36,895 nt of DNA from a virus: positions 1-36,895 of IMG/VR virus record IMGVR_UViG_3300045918_000334; one strand, written 5' to 3'. How positions within the stretch are numbered: the first letter of the stretch is position 1; each line of letters opens with the position of its first letter. Below the pieces are notes generated by a model. It saw only the letters and a list, made by a program, of their open reading frames with translations. It did no database searches and was not told the origin of the DNA. A program made the position numbers and the translations under genes. Below, piece after piece: positions 20,214 through 27,913 of the stretch.

Positions 20214-21158
20214 ATGGCAGACGAGACAGTAGATACGAGCGCGAGCGCTGATAGCTCACAATCGCAGCCAGCGGCGGCAGCGAGCGAGACGGCTACACCG
20301 ACACCGGAACAGAACGCGAGCGCTGTCAGCTCAGAATCTCAGTCGTCGGTGACTGAGGGCGGGGACGCAACGGTTACGGACCAAACCACTGGTCAAGAAG
20401 CTACTGGGCAACCGGTAGGGGGGCAGGTCAAGAAGTCACTGGAGGAGCGTGTAGAAGAACTCGCTTCCCGGAAGGTAGCCGAAGCGGAAGCACGTATCAA
20501 CGCCAAGCTCACCGAAACGCAGCAGGCCAAAGCGCCACTTGACTTTGTGCCCAACATCGACTTTGCGAAGGTCAACAACTACATCAAGGAGACGCTTACC
20601 GCTATAGAGCAGGCGCAACTCGATGGAGACTTCGTAAAGGCGCTGGATCTGCAGGAGGATTTACGGCAGACCAGAGAGGGTATCAAGGCAAATGAGGGAC
20701 GCAAGGCCGAGTACATGCAGCAGCAGCAGGCCACCGAGCAGTCCGAACAGCAGATAGTAGCGCTTAACTCGCGCATTGCCGATGCTTCCGCGCTGGTAGC
20801 CAAAGAGTACAAAATTCCGGAGGACGTGTGGAAGAAAGGGGAGGAGTTCTTTGCTGCAGAGCGACAGAGCAAGCCACTGATAGACGCACAGTACCGGGAA
20901 AAAGTTATGCTGCAAGGTCCGGTCGCCGCAATGATGTGGGCAAAAGACTACGTAGAGCAGAACATGGGCAAGAAGCAGCAGGATCTTATTAACTCTAAAG
21001 AGGCAGCGAAAGATGGCTTGATGCAGGGTAAGACCGCCACAGGTGCCGTGCTGGACGACAAGGCCAACAAGTTGGCTGAAGCGAAGAAAGCGGCGCAGAG
21101 TGGAAACCCGTCTGACCTGGCGGTATACAGCCGGATATTACGCGAGTCTCGCCAATAA
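20214..21158 (+). CDS. Capsid scaffolding protein
   Basis: 314 aa, directly before the capsid gene. The N-terminal 75 residues are low complexity (Ser/Ala/Thr/Gln), and the rest is coiled-coil-rich and highly charged (KKSLEERVEELASRKVAEAEARI; EDLRQTREGIKANEGRKAEYMQQQQ), the usual make-up of phage scaffold proteins. No protease domain is seen. It would guide procapsid assembly and then leave or be cleaved. The N-terminus includes an internal repeat, SASADSSQSQ / NASAVSSESQ (20241 and 20316). Start ATG at 20214; no strong RBS, but GGGGGAAAGG lies about 8 nt upstream. Confidence 0.82.
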   Translation: MADETVDTSASADSSQSQPAAAASETATPTPEQNASAVSSESQSSVTEGGDATVTDQTTGQEATGQPVGGQVKKSLEERVEELASRKVAEAEARINAKLTETQQAKAPLDFVPNIDFAKVNNYIKETLTAIEQAQLDGDFVKALDLQEDLRQTREGIKANEGRKAEYMQQQQATEQSEQQIVALNSRIADASALVAKEYKIPEDVWKKGEEFFAAERQSKPLIDAQYREKVMLQGPVAAMMWAKDYVEQNMGKKQQDLINSKEAAKDGLMQGKTATGAVLDDKANKLAEAKKAAQSGNPSDLAVYSRILRESRQ

Positions 21159-21170
21159 AGGAGGCCCATT

Positions 21171-22118
21171 ATGGGTGCAGTACCAAGTAATACCCTTACA
21201 ACCTTTGAACTGACCGGTAATCGAGAGGACATCGCGGATGAGATTTCCATCATCACCCCGATTGACAGCCCGTTTTATCACTCCATCGGAACCGCCCCGG
21301 TAACAGCCATGAAGCACGACTTTATGACTGACGCCATCGAGACCCCCGGAGAAAACTCAGCTCTCATCGGCTCTGACCCGACTATCGAAGCAAGCGAGCA
21401 GCCAACTAAATTATCCAACTATGTCCAGCTCCAGGAAAAGTCATTCAGTATCTCCGACTCCGCTGAAGCTGTAACCACCGTTGGTAACTCTGGCGGCTAC
21501 GATTACCAGAAAGCTCTCAAGATGAAAGCCTTGGTCGGTGATATGGAGTACGCTTTCCTTCGTGGCGTTGCTGCTGCGGGCTCTGCTGGTGCCGCACCGA
21601 CCATGAAAGGTCTGCTCAACTGGCTCACCACCAACCTCCAGAAAGCTGATGATGCTACTCTGGAAGCGGATGGTACTGTAACGGGGGGCTCGTCCCGTGA
21701 GTTGACCCGCGACCTTATCAAATCCGGTCTCCAGGCCACCTACTCAGCTGGCGGCGGCGGAATGAACAAAACGCTCACCGCTTACTGTGGCAGCGTCCAG
21801 AAAGATAAGTTTGATGGTTTCGCCTCATCGGGGAATAACCGCCGCGCCATCCAGAAGGACCAGGTGGACGATAAGGTAGATCTCTACATCACCTCATGGG
21901 GTACGGTAAAGGCTGAGATCCACCGCACTATGCCAACTGACGTTTTTGTTATTCTCGATCCGTCATTCTTCAAAAAGGCAACTCTCGTGCCGGTCGGTGT
22001 GCAGGAGCTCGCACGTAGCTCCCGTTCTAACCGCAAGTTCCACATGACTGTCCAGCACACGCTGGAGTCAAAAAATGAACTGAGCGGATGCCGCATCACC
22101 AACCTGTCAACCCTCTAA
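21171..22118 (+). CDS. Major capsid protein, SU10 family
   Basis: 315 aa, GGAGG upstream of ATG at 21171. N-terminal segment NREDIADEISIITPIDSPFYHSIG then a KHDFMTDAI segment, EASEQPTKLSNYVQLQEKSFSISDSAEAV and a central GDMEYAFLRG helix are the pattern of the SU10/DUF5309 HK97-fold capsid family, as is the C-terminal region KFHMTVQHTLE. It forms the shell. A strong hairpin (22125-22141) follows, so the gene ends a high-expression unit. Codon choice is visibly more regular than in neighbours, as expected of a highly expressed gene. Confidence 0.88.
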   Translation: MGAVPSNTLTTFELTGNREDIADEISIITPIDSPFYHSIGTAPVTAMKHDFMTDAIETPGENSALIGSDPTIEASEQPTKLSNYVQLQEKSFSISDSAEAVTTVGNSGGYDYQKALKMKALVGDMEYAFLRGVAAAGSAGAAPTMKGLLNWLTTNLQKADDATLEADGTVTGGSSRELTRDLIKSGLQATYSAGGGGMNKTLTAYCGSVQKDKFDGFASSGNNRRAIQKDQVDDKVDLYITSWGTVKAEIHRTMPTDVFVILDPSFFKKATLVPVGVQELARSSRSNRKFHMTVQHTLESKNELSGCRITNLSTL

Positions 22119-22124
22119 TTAGCC

Positions 22125-22141
22125 GGGGGCTTCGCGCCCCC
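22125..22141 (+). terminator. Terminator-like hairpin after the capsid gene
   Basis: GGGGGC-TTCGC-GCCCCC, a 6-bp all-GC stem with 5-nt loop, 6 bp after the capsid stop. It is followed by only weak T content (CAACTCTT), so it probably attenuates or protects the capsid mRNA 3' end and does not stop all transcription. Confidence 0.7.
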
Positions 22142-22166
22142 GCAACTCTTATCGGGAGGTAAGAAC

Positions 22167-22595
22167 ATGCGAATTTTTTTGAGCATCATTATGGTACTGG
22201 CGCTGGCAACCGCGTCGTTCGCGGCGCAACCGGCCATCAAGCAGGCTGTACCCTTCAGTAACGCCTCTGGGGCAAGTGCGGCGGTAAAGTACTCGGAAGT
22301 GTACAACGCCACGTACTTTCCCAACAAAACGCTTCACTATTCGGGTGTTACCCTGACAAGTACGCTGGCGAGCCCGACGTTCAAGAATATGTCCGGCACC
22401 TTGCTTGCGCAGTGCGCTCCTGCCGCGACCGGCCCGTGGTCAACCTGCGTCCTGAACAACTACGCCCAAACAGCGGTGAGCGCCACCACCAATGGGTCAT
22501 TTACCTGGAGAGATATTTCAAGCTACGTCCGTTTCAAGTGGACTTCCGGAACGGTCGGCGGAAAGTTGAAGGCATGGCTCAACCTAAGCGAGTAA
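22167..22595 (+). CDS. Exported-type virion/unknown protein with signal peptide (142 aa)
   Basis: GGGAGG upstream of ATG at 22167. Residues 1-19 are a classical signal peptide (MRIF then a hydrophobic run LSIIMVLALA, cleavage expected after SFA). The mature part is beta-rich, with Thr/Ser/Asn repeats and two Cys (QC and TC) that could form a disulfide. In the head-gene region, a decoration or adaptor protein would be expected, but a signal peptide is unusual there; an alternative is an exported protein acting on the host envelope. The end overlaps the next gene by 22 bp. Confidence 0.75.
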   Translation: MRIFLSIIMVLALATASFAAQPAIKQAVPFSNASGASAAVKYSEVYNATYFPNKTLHYSGVTLTSTLASPTFKNMSGTLLAQCAPAATGPWSTCVLNNYAQTAVSATTNGSFTWRDISSYVRFKWTSGTVGGKLKAWLNLSE

Positions 22596-22891
22596 ATAGC
22601 TGCCGACTGGCGGACTATAGGTACGAAAAGGACCGGGCGGTCGGGGTATATACCCAAGATGTCAGCCCGGTCCTCGCCTCCGCAGCTGCGCTACGAGAGC
22701 AGACGCCAGGGGCGTTCACAAGCTACGACCTGGATATGGGTTTCCAGTTCGCAAGTATCCCAAAGTTACTGTGGCTGAAGATGCAGCAACTCGGCATCAC
22801 AGATAACGCACCGGCAATGGTCCGGTTTCTTCAGGCGCATAAAGAGACGACCGGTCAGGATTTTTTTACCACAACCAAGCGCCTCATCTGA
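22574..22891 (+). CDS. Hypothetical protein (105 aa)
   Basis: Start chosen at MAQPKRVNSCRLADYRYEK (22574), with GGAAAG 8 nt upstream; a longer frame from 22412 lies inside the signal-peptide gene. Contains DRAVGVYTQDVSPVLASAAALREQ and a helical C-terminal half (LWLKMQQLGITDNAPAMVRFLQ). No family is recognised; gene order suggests a head-completion or small virion protein. Confidence 0.68.
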   Translation: MAQPKRVNSCRLADYRYEKDRAVGVYTQDVSPVLASAAALREQTPGAFTSYDLDMGFQFASIPKLLWLKMQQLGITDNAPAMVRFLQAHKETTGQDFFTTTKRLI

Positions 22892-22911
22892 GGCAGAAAG
22901 AGGTACGCAGC

Positions 22912-23262
22912 ATGGCAAAAAATATTATGGACGCGCTGGCGTCACGAGCAAGAGTACGAGTTTATAAACCAGCCCCGAACAGCGATGATCGCAGTAGCCT
23001 GTGCGGTGAACCGTTACAAAAAGACTTCGACAAAGATGGCAACGAGCGCCACTTTTTTGAAGTACCAGCGCACCAGGGGGATTACCTCAATTCCGCGTTC
23101 CGCAAGTACTCCGTATCAGAACCGTTTATCCCTGGAGTGGATAGCGCAGACGACCTCAAGACTCTGGACAAAGAGTTTGCGTGCCAGGTTGAGGGCTGCG
23201 GCAAAGTATTCAAACGAGCGCAGGATCTTTCCGCGCACATGAAGATGGCGCACAAGGAGTAA
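22912..23262 (+). CDS. Protein with C-terminal C2H2 zinc finger (116 aa)
   Basis: ATG at 22912 with GAGGT upstream. The N-terminal 85 residues look like a small structural or adaptor domain (RVYKPAPNSDDRSSLCGEPLQKDF...FFEVPAHQGDYLNSAFRKY). Residues 91-114 form a textbook C2H2 finger: Cys91-x4-Cys96-x12-His109-x4-His114 with conserved Phe100 and Leu106. Such fingers are typical of eukaryotes and sporadic in phage proteins. Its presence in the virion cluster suggests a folding or contact module, though DNA binding is possible. Confidence 0.8.
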   Translation: MAKNIMDALASRARVRVYKPAPNSDDRSSLCGEPLQKDFDKDGNERHFFEVPAHQGDYLNSAFRKYSVSEPFIPGVDSADDLKTLDKEFACQVEGCGKVFKRAQDLSAHMKMAHKE

Positions 23263-23265
23263 TCC

Positions 23266-23889
23266 GTGACCACGTATCTGTCCACAAAGTCAGTACTCGA
23301 CAGGGTTTTTAACAGAGTGAAGGATAACTCACCGGCCCTGCGGGTGAAGATGCTTGACTGGTTGAACAGTTCCATGCAGGACGTGTGGAGCGAACGATCA
23401 TGGCTCTTCTTGGAAAAGACGGTAGATCTCGCCATTGTGGCCGGGGCTATTACTCTTCCAACTGATTTTGGGGATGAGATATTTGTTCGCATTGGTAACA
23501 GTTTTATCTTTACCACAGGGGATAATATTACCCCATCCGACGCAACACGATGGGACGTGGCGGGTGGTGATCCACACGGTTACACCACCGACGATACCAG
23601 CCTCGTATTCCACCCGGCAGCGAGTGGTACCGCGTCGCTGACCTATACCGCCAAGTTCCCGGCTGCCGGGTACGCAGACGATACCACCAACACTATTTTT
23701 CCCACTGAATTTACACCCCTTTTTGAACGCGCCATGCTCACTGCTTTTTATGAGTATGACGTGGACACCGACAGAGCACCAGTCAGCATCCAGATTGACC
23801 AGCAGCAACTCCGCAGACTCAAGAAGCTGGACAATCAGCGCAGACCTTTGCCACAGTTGCACTCCCGTGGCTACGTGAGGACGAGCTGA
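23266..23889 (+). CDS. Head-to-tail adaptor protein
   Basis: 207 aa, GTG start 4 bp after the previous stop. N-terminal helices LDRVFNRVKDNSPALRVKMLDWLNSSMQDVWSERSW followed by a beta domain and a C-terminal helix (FERAMLTAFYEYDVDTDRAPVSIQ) correspond to the ring-forming adaptors (T7 gp11 / P22 gp4-like) of short-tailed phages. It would sit under the portal and receive the nozzle. Stop overlaps the next start. Assignment rests on layout and position. Confidence 0.65.
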   Translation: MTTYLSTKSVLDRVFNRVKDNSPALRVKMLDWLNSSMQDVWSERSWLFLEKTVDLAIVAGAITLPTDFGDEIFVRIGNSFIFTTGDNITPSDATRWDVAGGDPHGYTTDDTSLVFHPAASGTASLTYTAKFPAAGYADDTTNTIFPTEFTPLFERAMLTAFYEYDVDTDRAPVSIQIDQQQLRRLKKLDNQRRPLPQLHSRGYVRTS

Positions 23890-25352
23890 TGCCCGCATTT
23901 GGAGAACCGACATGGAATAAACCGCTATACCGGGATTTTACAGGTGGTGAGAACCTGAAGATCCTGCCGGAAGCGGTATTGCCCAACCAGGTACTCCGCG
24001 CCCAGAACTGTGTTATCACCAACGAGGGCTTGCTGGAGACACGTCTCGGAAAGACTCGACTTAACGCTACTTCTCTCGGCTCCGGCCCGGTGATATCCGC
24101 TCACCGCTACAGCAAAGAGAACGGGACTCGCTACATCGTGGCGCAGCACGGAACGTCGCTGTACGCTAAGGCATGGGACGGGGTAACGCCATTTACCACC
24201 TTTGGTGCCGCCGTCAAGACGGGGCTCAACGCAGCTAAACTACGATCATTGGTGTGGAAGGATAAGTTATTCCTGACCAATGGCGTGGATCAGGCATTTA
24301 CTTTTGATGGCACCGCCTGCACCGACGCAACGGACATCCCCCTAACAAAGATCCTGGTGCTATACGCCGGGCGACTTTGGGCGGTAGATGAAGCCACTGG
24401 GTTTCTGGAGAACAGCAATCTGGAGGATTACACCGACTGGTCTGAGTCCGGGAGTTATAAGGTACGGGACGGCGAGGGGGACAGCATCGTGGCCTTATCC
24501 CCCCAAAATGGTGGGATGGTCATATTCAAGCAAAACTCCGTTCAGACTCTCTACGGAACCAATAAAAATAATATTGTCATACAGGAACCATTCTCGCGTC
24601 GTATTGGGTGCATCGCGGTAGACAGCGTGCTGGAAGATGGGTTTTTTATGGCGAAGGATAATTTTTACACCTTCACTCTAAGTAGTATCGCTCCTCTCCC
24701 CGAAACGCACACTCCTATGCTTGAGGCTATGACGCTCGCTGAGAAGAAAGCAGTGTTCGCTGTACCCCACACGTTACTCAAGCGTGCCATAGTAAATATG
24801 GGTACTACCAGCGACCTAGCCCTGTGCCTGCACGCTAAGTGGGGCGGGGCTATTACGAGCTGGGCCAACCTCAACGCAGCGTGTTTTGCGGTCGCAGACG
24901 ATAAGGACGACTCAAACGCACTTATTATCGGTGACGCTACCGAAGGCAGGCTCTTTACCTACGGGGGAGATCGGGACGATACAGGGCTCATTGAGACCCG
25001 TATAAAGTCCGCGTATCTGGACCACCAGACCACCAGACAAAAAGAGTGGTCGTCGTTTATCCCGGAAGTTGAGGGACTGGAGTCCCTGGTGGCGTACCGC
25101 ATGTACTACAACTATGACGTAGATTTTGCTACCGCAGGGGGTATGCTCACCGGGTCGTACATCAATCGACTTCTCCGGTGGGGTCTGGATAGATGGGACC
25201 AGGCGATATGGGGCGCTGGATACCTCATTAACGAACCGTTTTTCCTCCACGACGCACGGGGTAATCGAGTTAGTTTTGAGACGGTGTGCGCTAACAGAAT
25301 CAGATTTAATGGTTTCACTACAAAATACCGCAAAGTGGGGGCGTCTATATGA
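23889..25352 (+). CDS. Tail nozzle / tail stabilization protein (P22 gp10, T7 gp12-like)
   Basis: 487 aa. Starts with YRDFTGGENLKILPEAVLPNQVLRAQNCVITNEGLLETR, the typical start of podovirus nozzle beta-propellers (FSGGLN...L-P-x-E...NC-x...G-x-L-x3-R). Repeating beta blades (LFLTNGVDQAFTFDG; LWAVDEATGFLENSN; MVIFKQNSVQTLYG) follow. It forms the hexameric tip that closes the tail and contacts the host surface. It overlaps both neighbours. Length is close to P22 gp10. Confidence 0.82.
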   Translation: MPAFGEPTWNKPLYRDFTGGENLKILPEAVLPNQVLRAQNCVITNEGLLETRLGKTRLNATSLGSGPVISAHRYSKENGTRYIVAQHGTSLYAKAWDGVTPFTTFGAAVKTGLNAAKLRSLVWKDKLFLTNGVDQAFTFDGTACTDATDIPLTKILVLYAGRLWAVDEATGFLENSNLEDYTDWSESGSYKVRDGEGDSIVALSPQNGGMVIFKQNSVQTLYGTNKNNIVIQEPFSRRIGCIAVDSVLEDGFFMAKDNFYTFTLSSIAPLPETHTPMLEAMTLAEKKAVFAVPHTLLKRAIVNMGTTSDLALCLHAKWGGAITSWANLNAACFAVADDKDDSNALIIGDATEGRLFTYGGDRDDTGLIETRIKSAYLDHQTTRQKEWSSFIPEVEGLESLVAYRMYYNYDVDFATAGGMLTGSYINRLLRWGLDRWDQAIWGAGYLINEPFFLHDARGNRVSFETVCANRIRFNGFTTKYRKVGASI

Positions 25353-25876
25353 CGATAGCCAATATCCTAAAACCATGGTCGTTCACCAATAACACCGAAA
25401 CTGCCGACGCGGTAAAAGTGAACGCCGATCTCGACGGGGTATACGCCGGCACCAACGAGGTTATAAATTCCCTCAACTCGGCATCTGGTAGTAAGGACTC
25501 GCTGGCGGCGAGACTTGCTGTCTCGCTCAATTCAGACGGCACACTCAAAGCTACGGCGATACCTGTCGGGACGTACGACCCCCGCACTGTACGGGTTATA
25601 AACGCAGCTACACCGATGGACGAGAGAGTAGTTACAGAGTTTGACTCTATCCTCATGGTGGATACTACAGCCGGGGATATCGGGGTCGCGCTCCCTGTAA
25701 CAGATACGGCGGTCGTGAGCCCCACCATAGTCAATACCGCAGCCACCGGTTACTCGGCAGTTATCACCCCGGATGTGACTGATACAGTTATGGGTCTGGA
25801 GTCAGTAAGTCTCAGTGTAGGTGGGGAGTCTATCAGACTTACACCACGCCCACGCAACTGGTGGAGAACCGGGTGA
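25349..25876 (+). CDS. Tail fibre-like N-terminal protein (175 aa)
   Basis: ATG overlaps the nozzle stop (ATGA at 25349-25352). N-terminus IANILKPWSFTNNTETADAVKVNADLDGVYAG is a common anchoring motif of phage tail fibre proteins (NT-x-ADA-x-VNA-x-F). The remainder is a beta-rich trimer-like repeat region. It ends at only 175 aa, so either a short adaptor or a fibre whose distal part is encoded elsewhere, e.g. 33459-35996. Stop overlaps the next GTG. Confidence 0.65.
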   Translation: MTIANILKPWSFTNNTETADAVKVNADLDGVYAGTNEVINSLNSASGSKDSLAARLAVSLNSDGTLKATAIPVGTYDPRTVRVINAATPMDERVVTEFDSILMVDTTAGDIGVALPVTDTAVVSPTIVNTAATGYSAVITPDVTDTVMGLESVSLSVGGESIRLTPRPRNWWRTG

Positions 25877-26244
25877 CGCTCATAGAAGAGGTGTGCGTGT
25901 TCCTCCAGTCTCTCGGGGGGGTATACGCGGTAATTACCGGAGAGATATGCGAGAATATCGCGTATTCGCTGGCGAGCGGGCAGTATGTATGGAATAAAAA
26001 CCTTTACTTTGCAGCATATTGGAGAGTAAGTTATGACGACATTGGGGACCTGCAGGACTGTCACAGACCCCCCAGCATAGTAGGCGGGCCGGTATGCTAC
26101 ATCGTGGAAGCGGGGAGTGTCGGGGGTGTACTAGAACTGGCACTAGAGTTACGTAAACAAAATACCGACGCAGAGGCAGTGATGTTCCACAGGGGTGGCA
26201 CATTAAAGCGGTTCGGACTGACGCGGAGAAGGGGGATGATATGA
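25873..26244 (+). CDS. Hypothetical virion-region protein, possibly GNAT-like fold (123 aa)
   Basis: GTG at 25873 overlaps the previous TGA (GTGA), with GGAG 6 nt upstream; GTG at 25861 is the alternative. The C-terminal part GGPVCYIVEAGSVGGVLELALELRKQNTDAEAVMFHRGGT followed by Arg-rich RFGLTRRRG resembles small phage proteins with a partial acetyltransferase fold encoded ahead of internal virion proteins. No catalytic motif is visible, so this is a weak suggestion. Confidence 0.6.
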   Translation: MTLIEEVCVFLQSLGGVYAVITGEICENIAYSLASGQYVWNKNLYFAAYWRVSYDDIGDLQDCHRPPSIVGGPVCYIVEAGSVGGVLELALELRKQNTDAEAVMFHRGGTLKRFGLTRRRGMI

Positions 26245-26759
26245 GTTTAAGTGGTGGGGGGGCTAATAGCAGCAGTGGGGGTGCGAGTGCGCCTTTGACT
26301 CCGGGGCAGATGCAGGTTTACTATGACCAAGCCATGTCAAACCTTACCCCAGTGATACCGACTGTCACTCCGGTACAGCAGCAGACTCTTACGGGGGGAG
26401 ACTACGCCGCGCTCCAACAGGGCTACGAGGCCCCTATCCAGCGCCAGCAGGATCTCGCTCTCAAACAGAATAATCAGGACATGGCGGATCGGGGTATCTT
26501 CACATCTCTCAATGCGGTCAAGTCCAACGATAATACACGGGAAACTTTCGCTCCTCAGTTCGCTGCGGCGGGTGCTAAGGCACTGGAGATGAAAGCTGCC
26601 GAGCAGACTCAGGGCAACCAGATCGGCGCAGCCAACGAGCAGAATAAATGGAAAACCGCCGACTATTTACAGAACATGTGGTTGGGCGGCAAAGGCCAGA
26701 CGAGCTTAGGTAACAGTTCCGGTTCGGGTTTCAACTTTGGCATAAGTGGTGGGAAATGA
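26241..26759 (+). CDS. Internal virion / ejection protein (172 aa)
   Basis: ATG overlaps the preceding stop. A Gly/Ser-rich N-terminus and a Gln/Ala-rich helical body (PIQRQQDLALKQNNQDMADRGI; AAAGAKALEMKAAEQTQGNQIGAANEQNKW) match small ejection proteins of podoviruses (first of a set of three, as in T7 gp14-15-16 or P22 gp7-20-16). These are stored in the head and injected ahead of DNA. Identification is by order and composition. Confidence 0.65.
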   Translation: MSLSGGGANSSSGGASAPLTPGQMQVYYDQAMSNLTPVIPTVTPVQQQTLTGGDYAALQQGYEAPIQRQQDLALKQNNQDMADRGIFTSLNAVKSNDNTRETFAPQFAAAGAKALEMKAAEQTQGNQIGAANEQNKWKTADYLQNMWLGGKGQTSLGNSSGSGFNFGISGGK

Positions 26760-27913
26760 GTACCCTCGGAGAGATCGGCGCAGTAGTAGCTCCAGGGGTA
26801 ATGCACTCACTATATGGTTATCAGGATAACCAGTTACTCAGAGACGACCTCAAACGGTTTGAAGCAGATCCCAACTACCGCATCGACCCCAGTAAATATA
26901 ATATCCCTGAGACCGCTGTGGCCGCGCAGGGGCATATCGACAACCTTATCGGAAAACAGCAGACACGGGAGGCATCCCCGACCGTCAACGCGCTGGCTCG
27001 GTTCGCCGCGCAGGGTTTTGGCTCTGATCCCTCATTCAACCAGCAGGAGTGGACGCAGGGAATGATGGATCTGGGGGGAGTTAAACCCCCAGCTGGTAAC
27101 CCCGTGGCCGCGAAAGCACTCACTGATTTTATGACACAGGGTGGAGCAGAACGTGACGCACAACTCGCAGCAGGGGGTGATATCTCCGCGCTGGCCCGTA
27201 TCTCTGCTCGTAGTAAAGATCCTTCCGTGGGCCTTAAAGATGTGTCGATGGCAAACGATAACTTTACCAAACGGGGGGAGCTGACCGCCGACCGCACGCA
27301 GGAGGCTGAGGCATTGCGCCGCACGTTGGGTTTGGATGCTGGTACGTATGGGACAACTCCCGGCGTGTCACCCTCGCTGGACCTGCGGCAGCGTACGGCA
27401 GCAGCAGCGTACGGCCTGACCAGCCCCGCAGCGCTCAAACAACTGGCTGGCTTTGCTGCTGATGTAGATAAACAATGGGGCGGGCAAGCGTTCAATCGTA
27501 ATACAAGTACGATCGGGACGGGTAACGCCACAAAGAAGATCGTGGAGGTCACTGACCCGCTTGGTAAGTTTGTTAAGACGGAAGAGGTTGCCAACCATCC
27601 TAAAGCTGCGAGCGGGGGCGCTGACCCTGCGAGTGCTCCACTATACGTAAGTTGGGTTTCCCCTTCTGGCGCTGCTCAAGCCGCCACCGTGCCTCGCTCT
27701 GAGTTACCAGCGCTCAAGTCTAGCCTGGAAGCGCAGGGTATTAAAGAGATCGAGACTGTGGACGGCAAACGCGCCAGCCGCACGGAGACGCTGATTAAAC
27801 CGGATAAGAAAAAGCGGGGTGGTCTGGGTGATCGTCCGGGTGGCGGAGCTCCGGTCGGAGCATCCGTATCAGTAGTGAGGGACGCCAACGGTAATCTGAC
27901 GGTGAAGCGATGA
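26756..27913 (+). CDS. Internal virion / ejection protein (385 aa)
   Basis: ATG overlaps the preceding stop (ATGA). Ala/Gln-rich, mostly helical, with an N-terminal small hydrophobic stretch (IGAVVAPGVMHSLYGY) and a C-terminal Lys/Gly-rich tail. Second gene of the three overlapping ejection genes. No enzymatic motif (lysozyme, protease) is seen. Confidence 0.65.
   Translation: MSTLGEIGAVVAPGVMHSLYGYQDNQLLRDDLKRFEADPNYRIDPSKYNIPETAVAAQGHIDNLIGKQQTREASPTVNALARFAAQGFGSDPSFNQQEWTQGMMDLGGVKPPAGNPVAAKALTDFMTQGGAERDAQLAAGGDISALARISARSKDPSVGLKDVSMANDNFTKRGELTADRTQEAEALRRTLGLDAGTYGTTPGVSPSLDLRQRTAAAAYGLTSPAALKQLAGFAADVDKQWGGQAFNRNTSTIGTGNATKKIVEVTDPLGKFVKTEEVANHPKAASGGADPASAPLYVSWVSPSGAAQAATVPRSELPALKSSLEAQGIKEIETVDGKRASRTETLIKPDKKKRGGLGDRPGGGAPVGASVSVVRDANGNLTVKR

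Noticed and set aside
24388-24621. Alternative-frame open frames inside the nozzle gene and other structural genes.
   Set aside because: No start signals and the main frames have clear family features.
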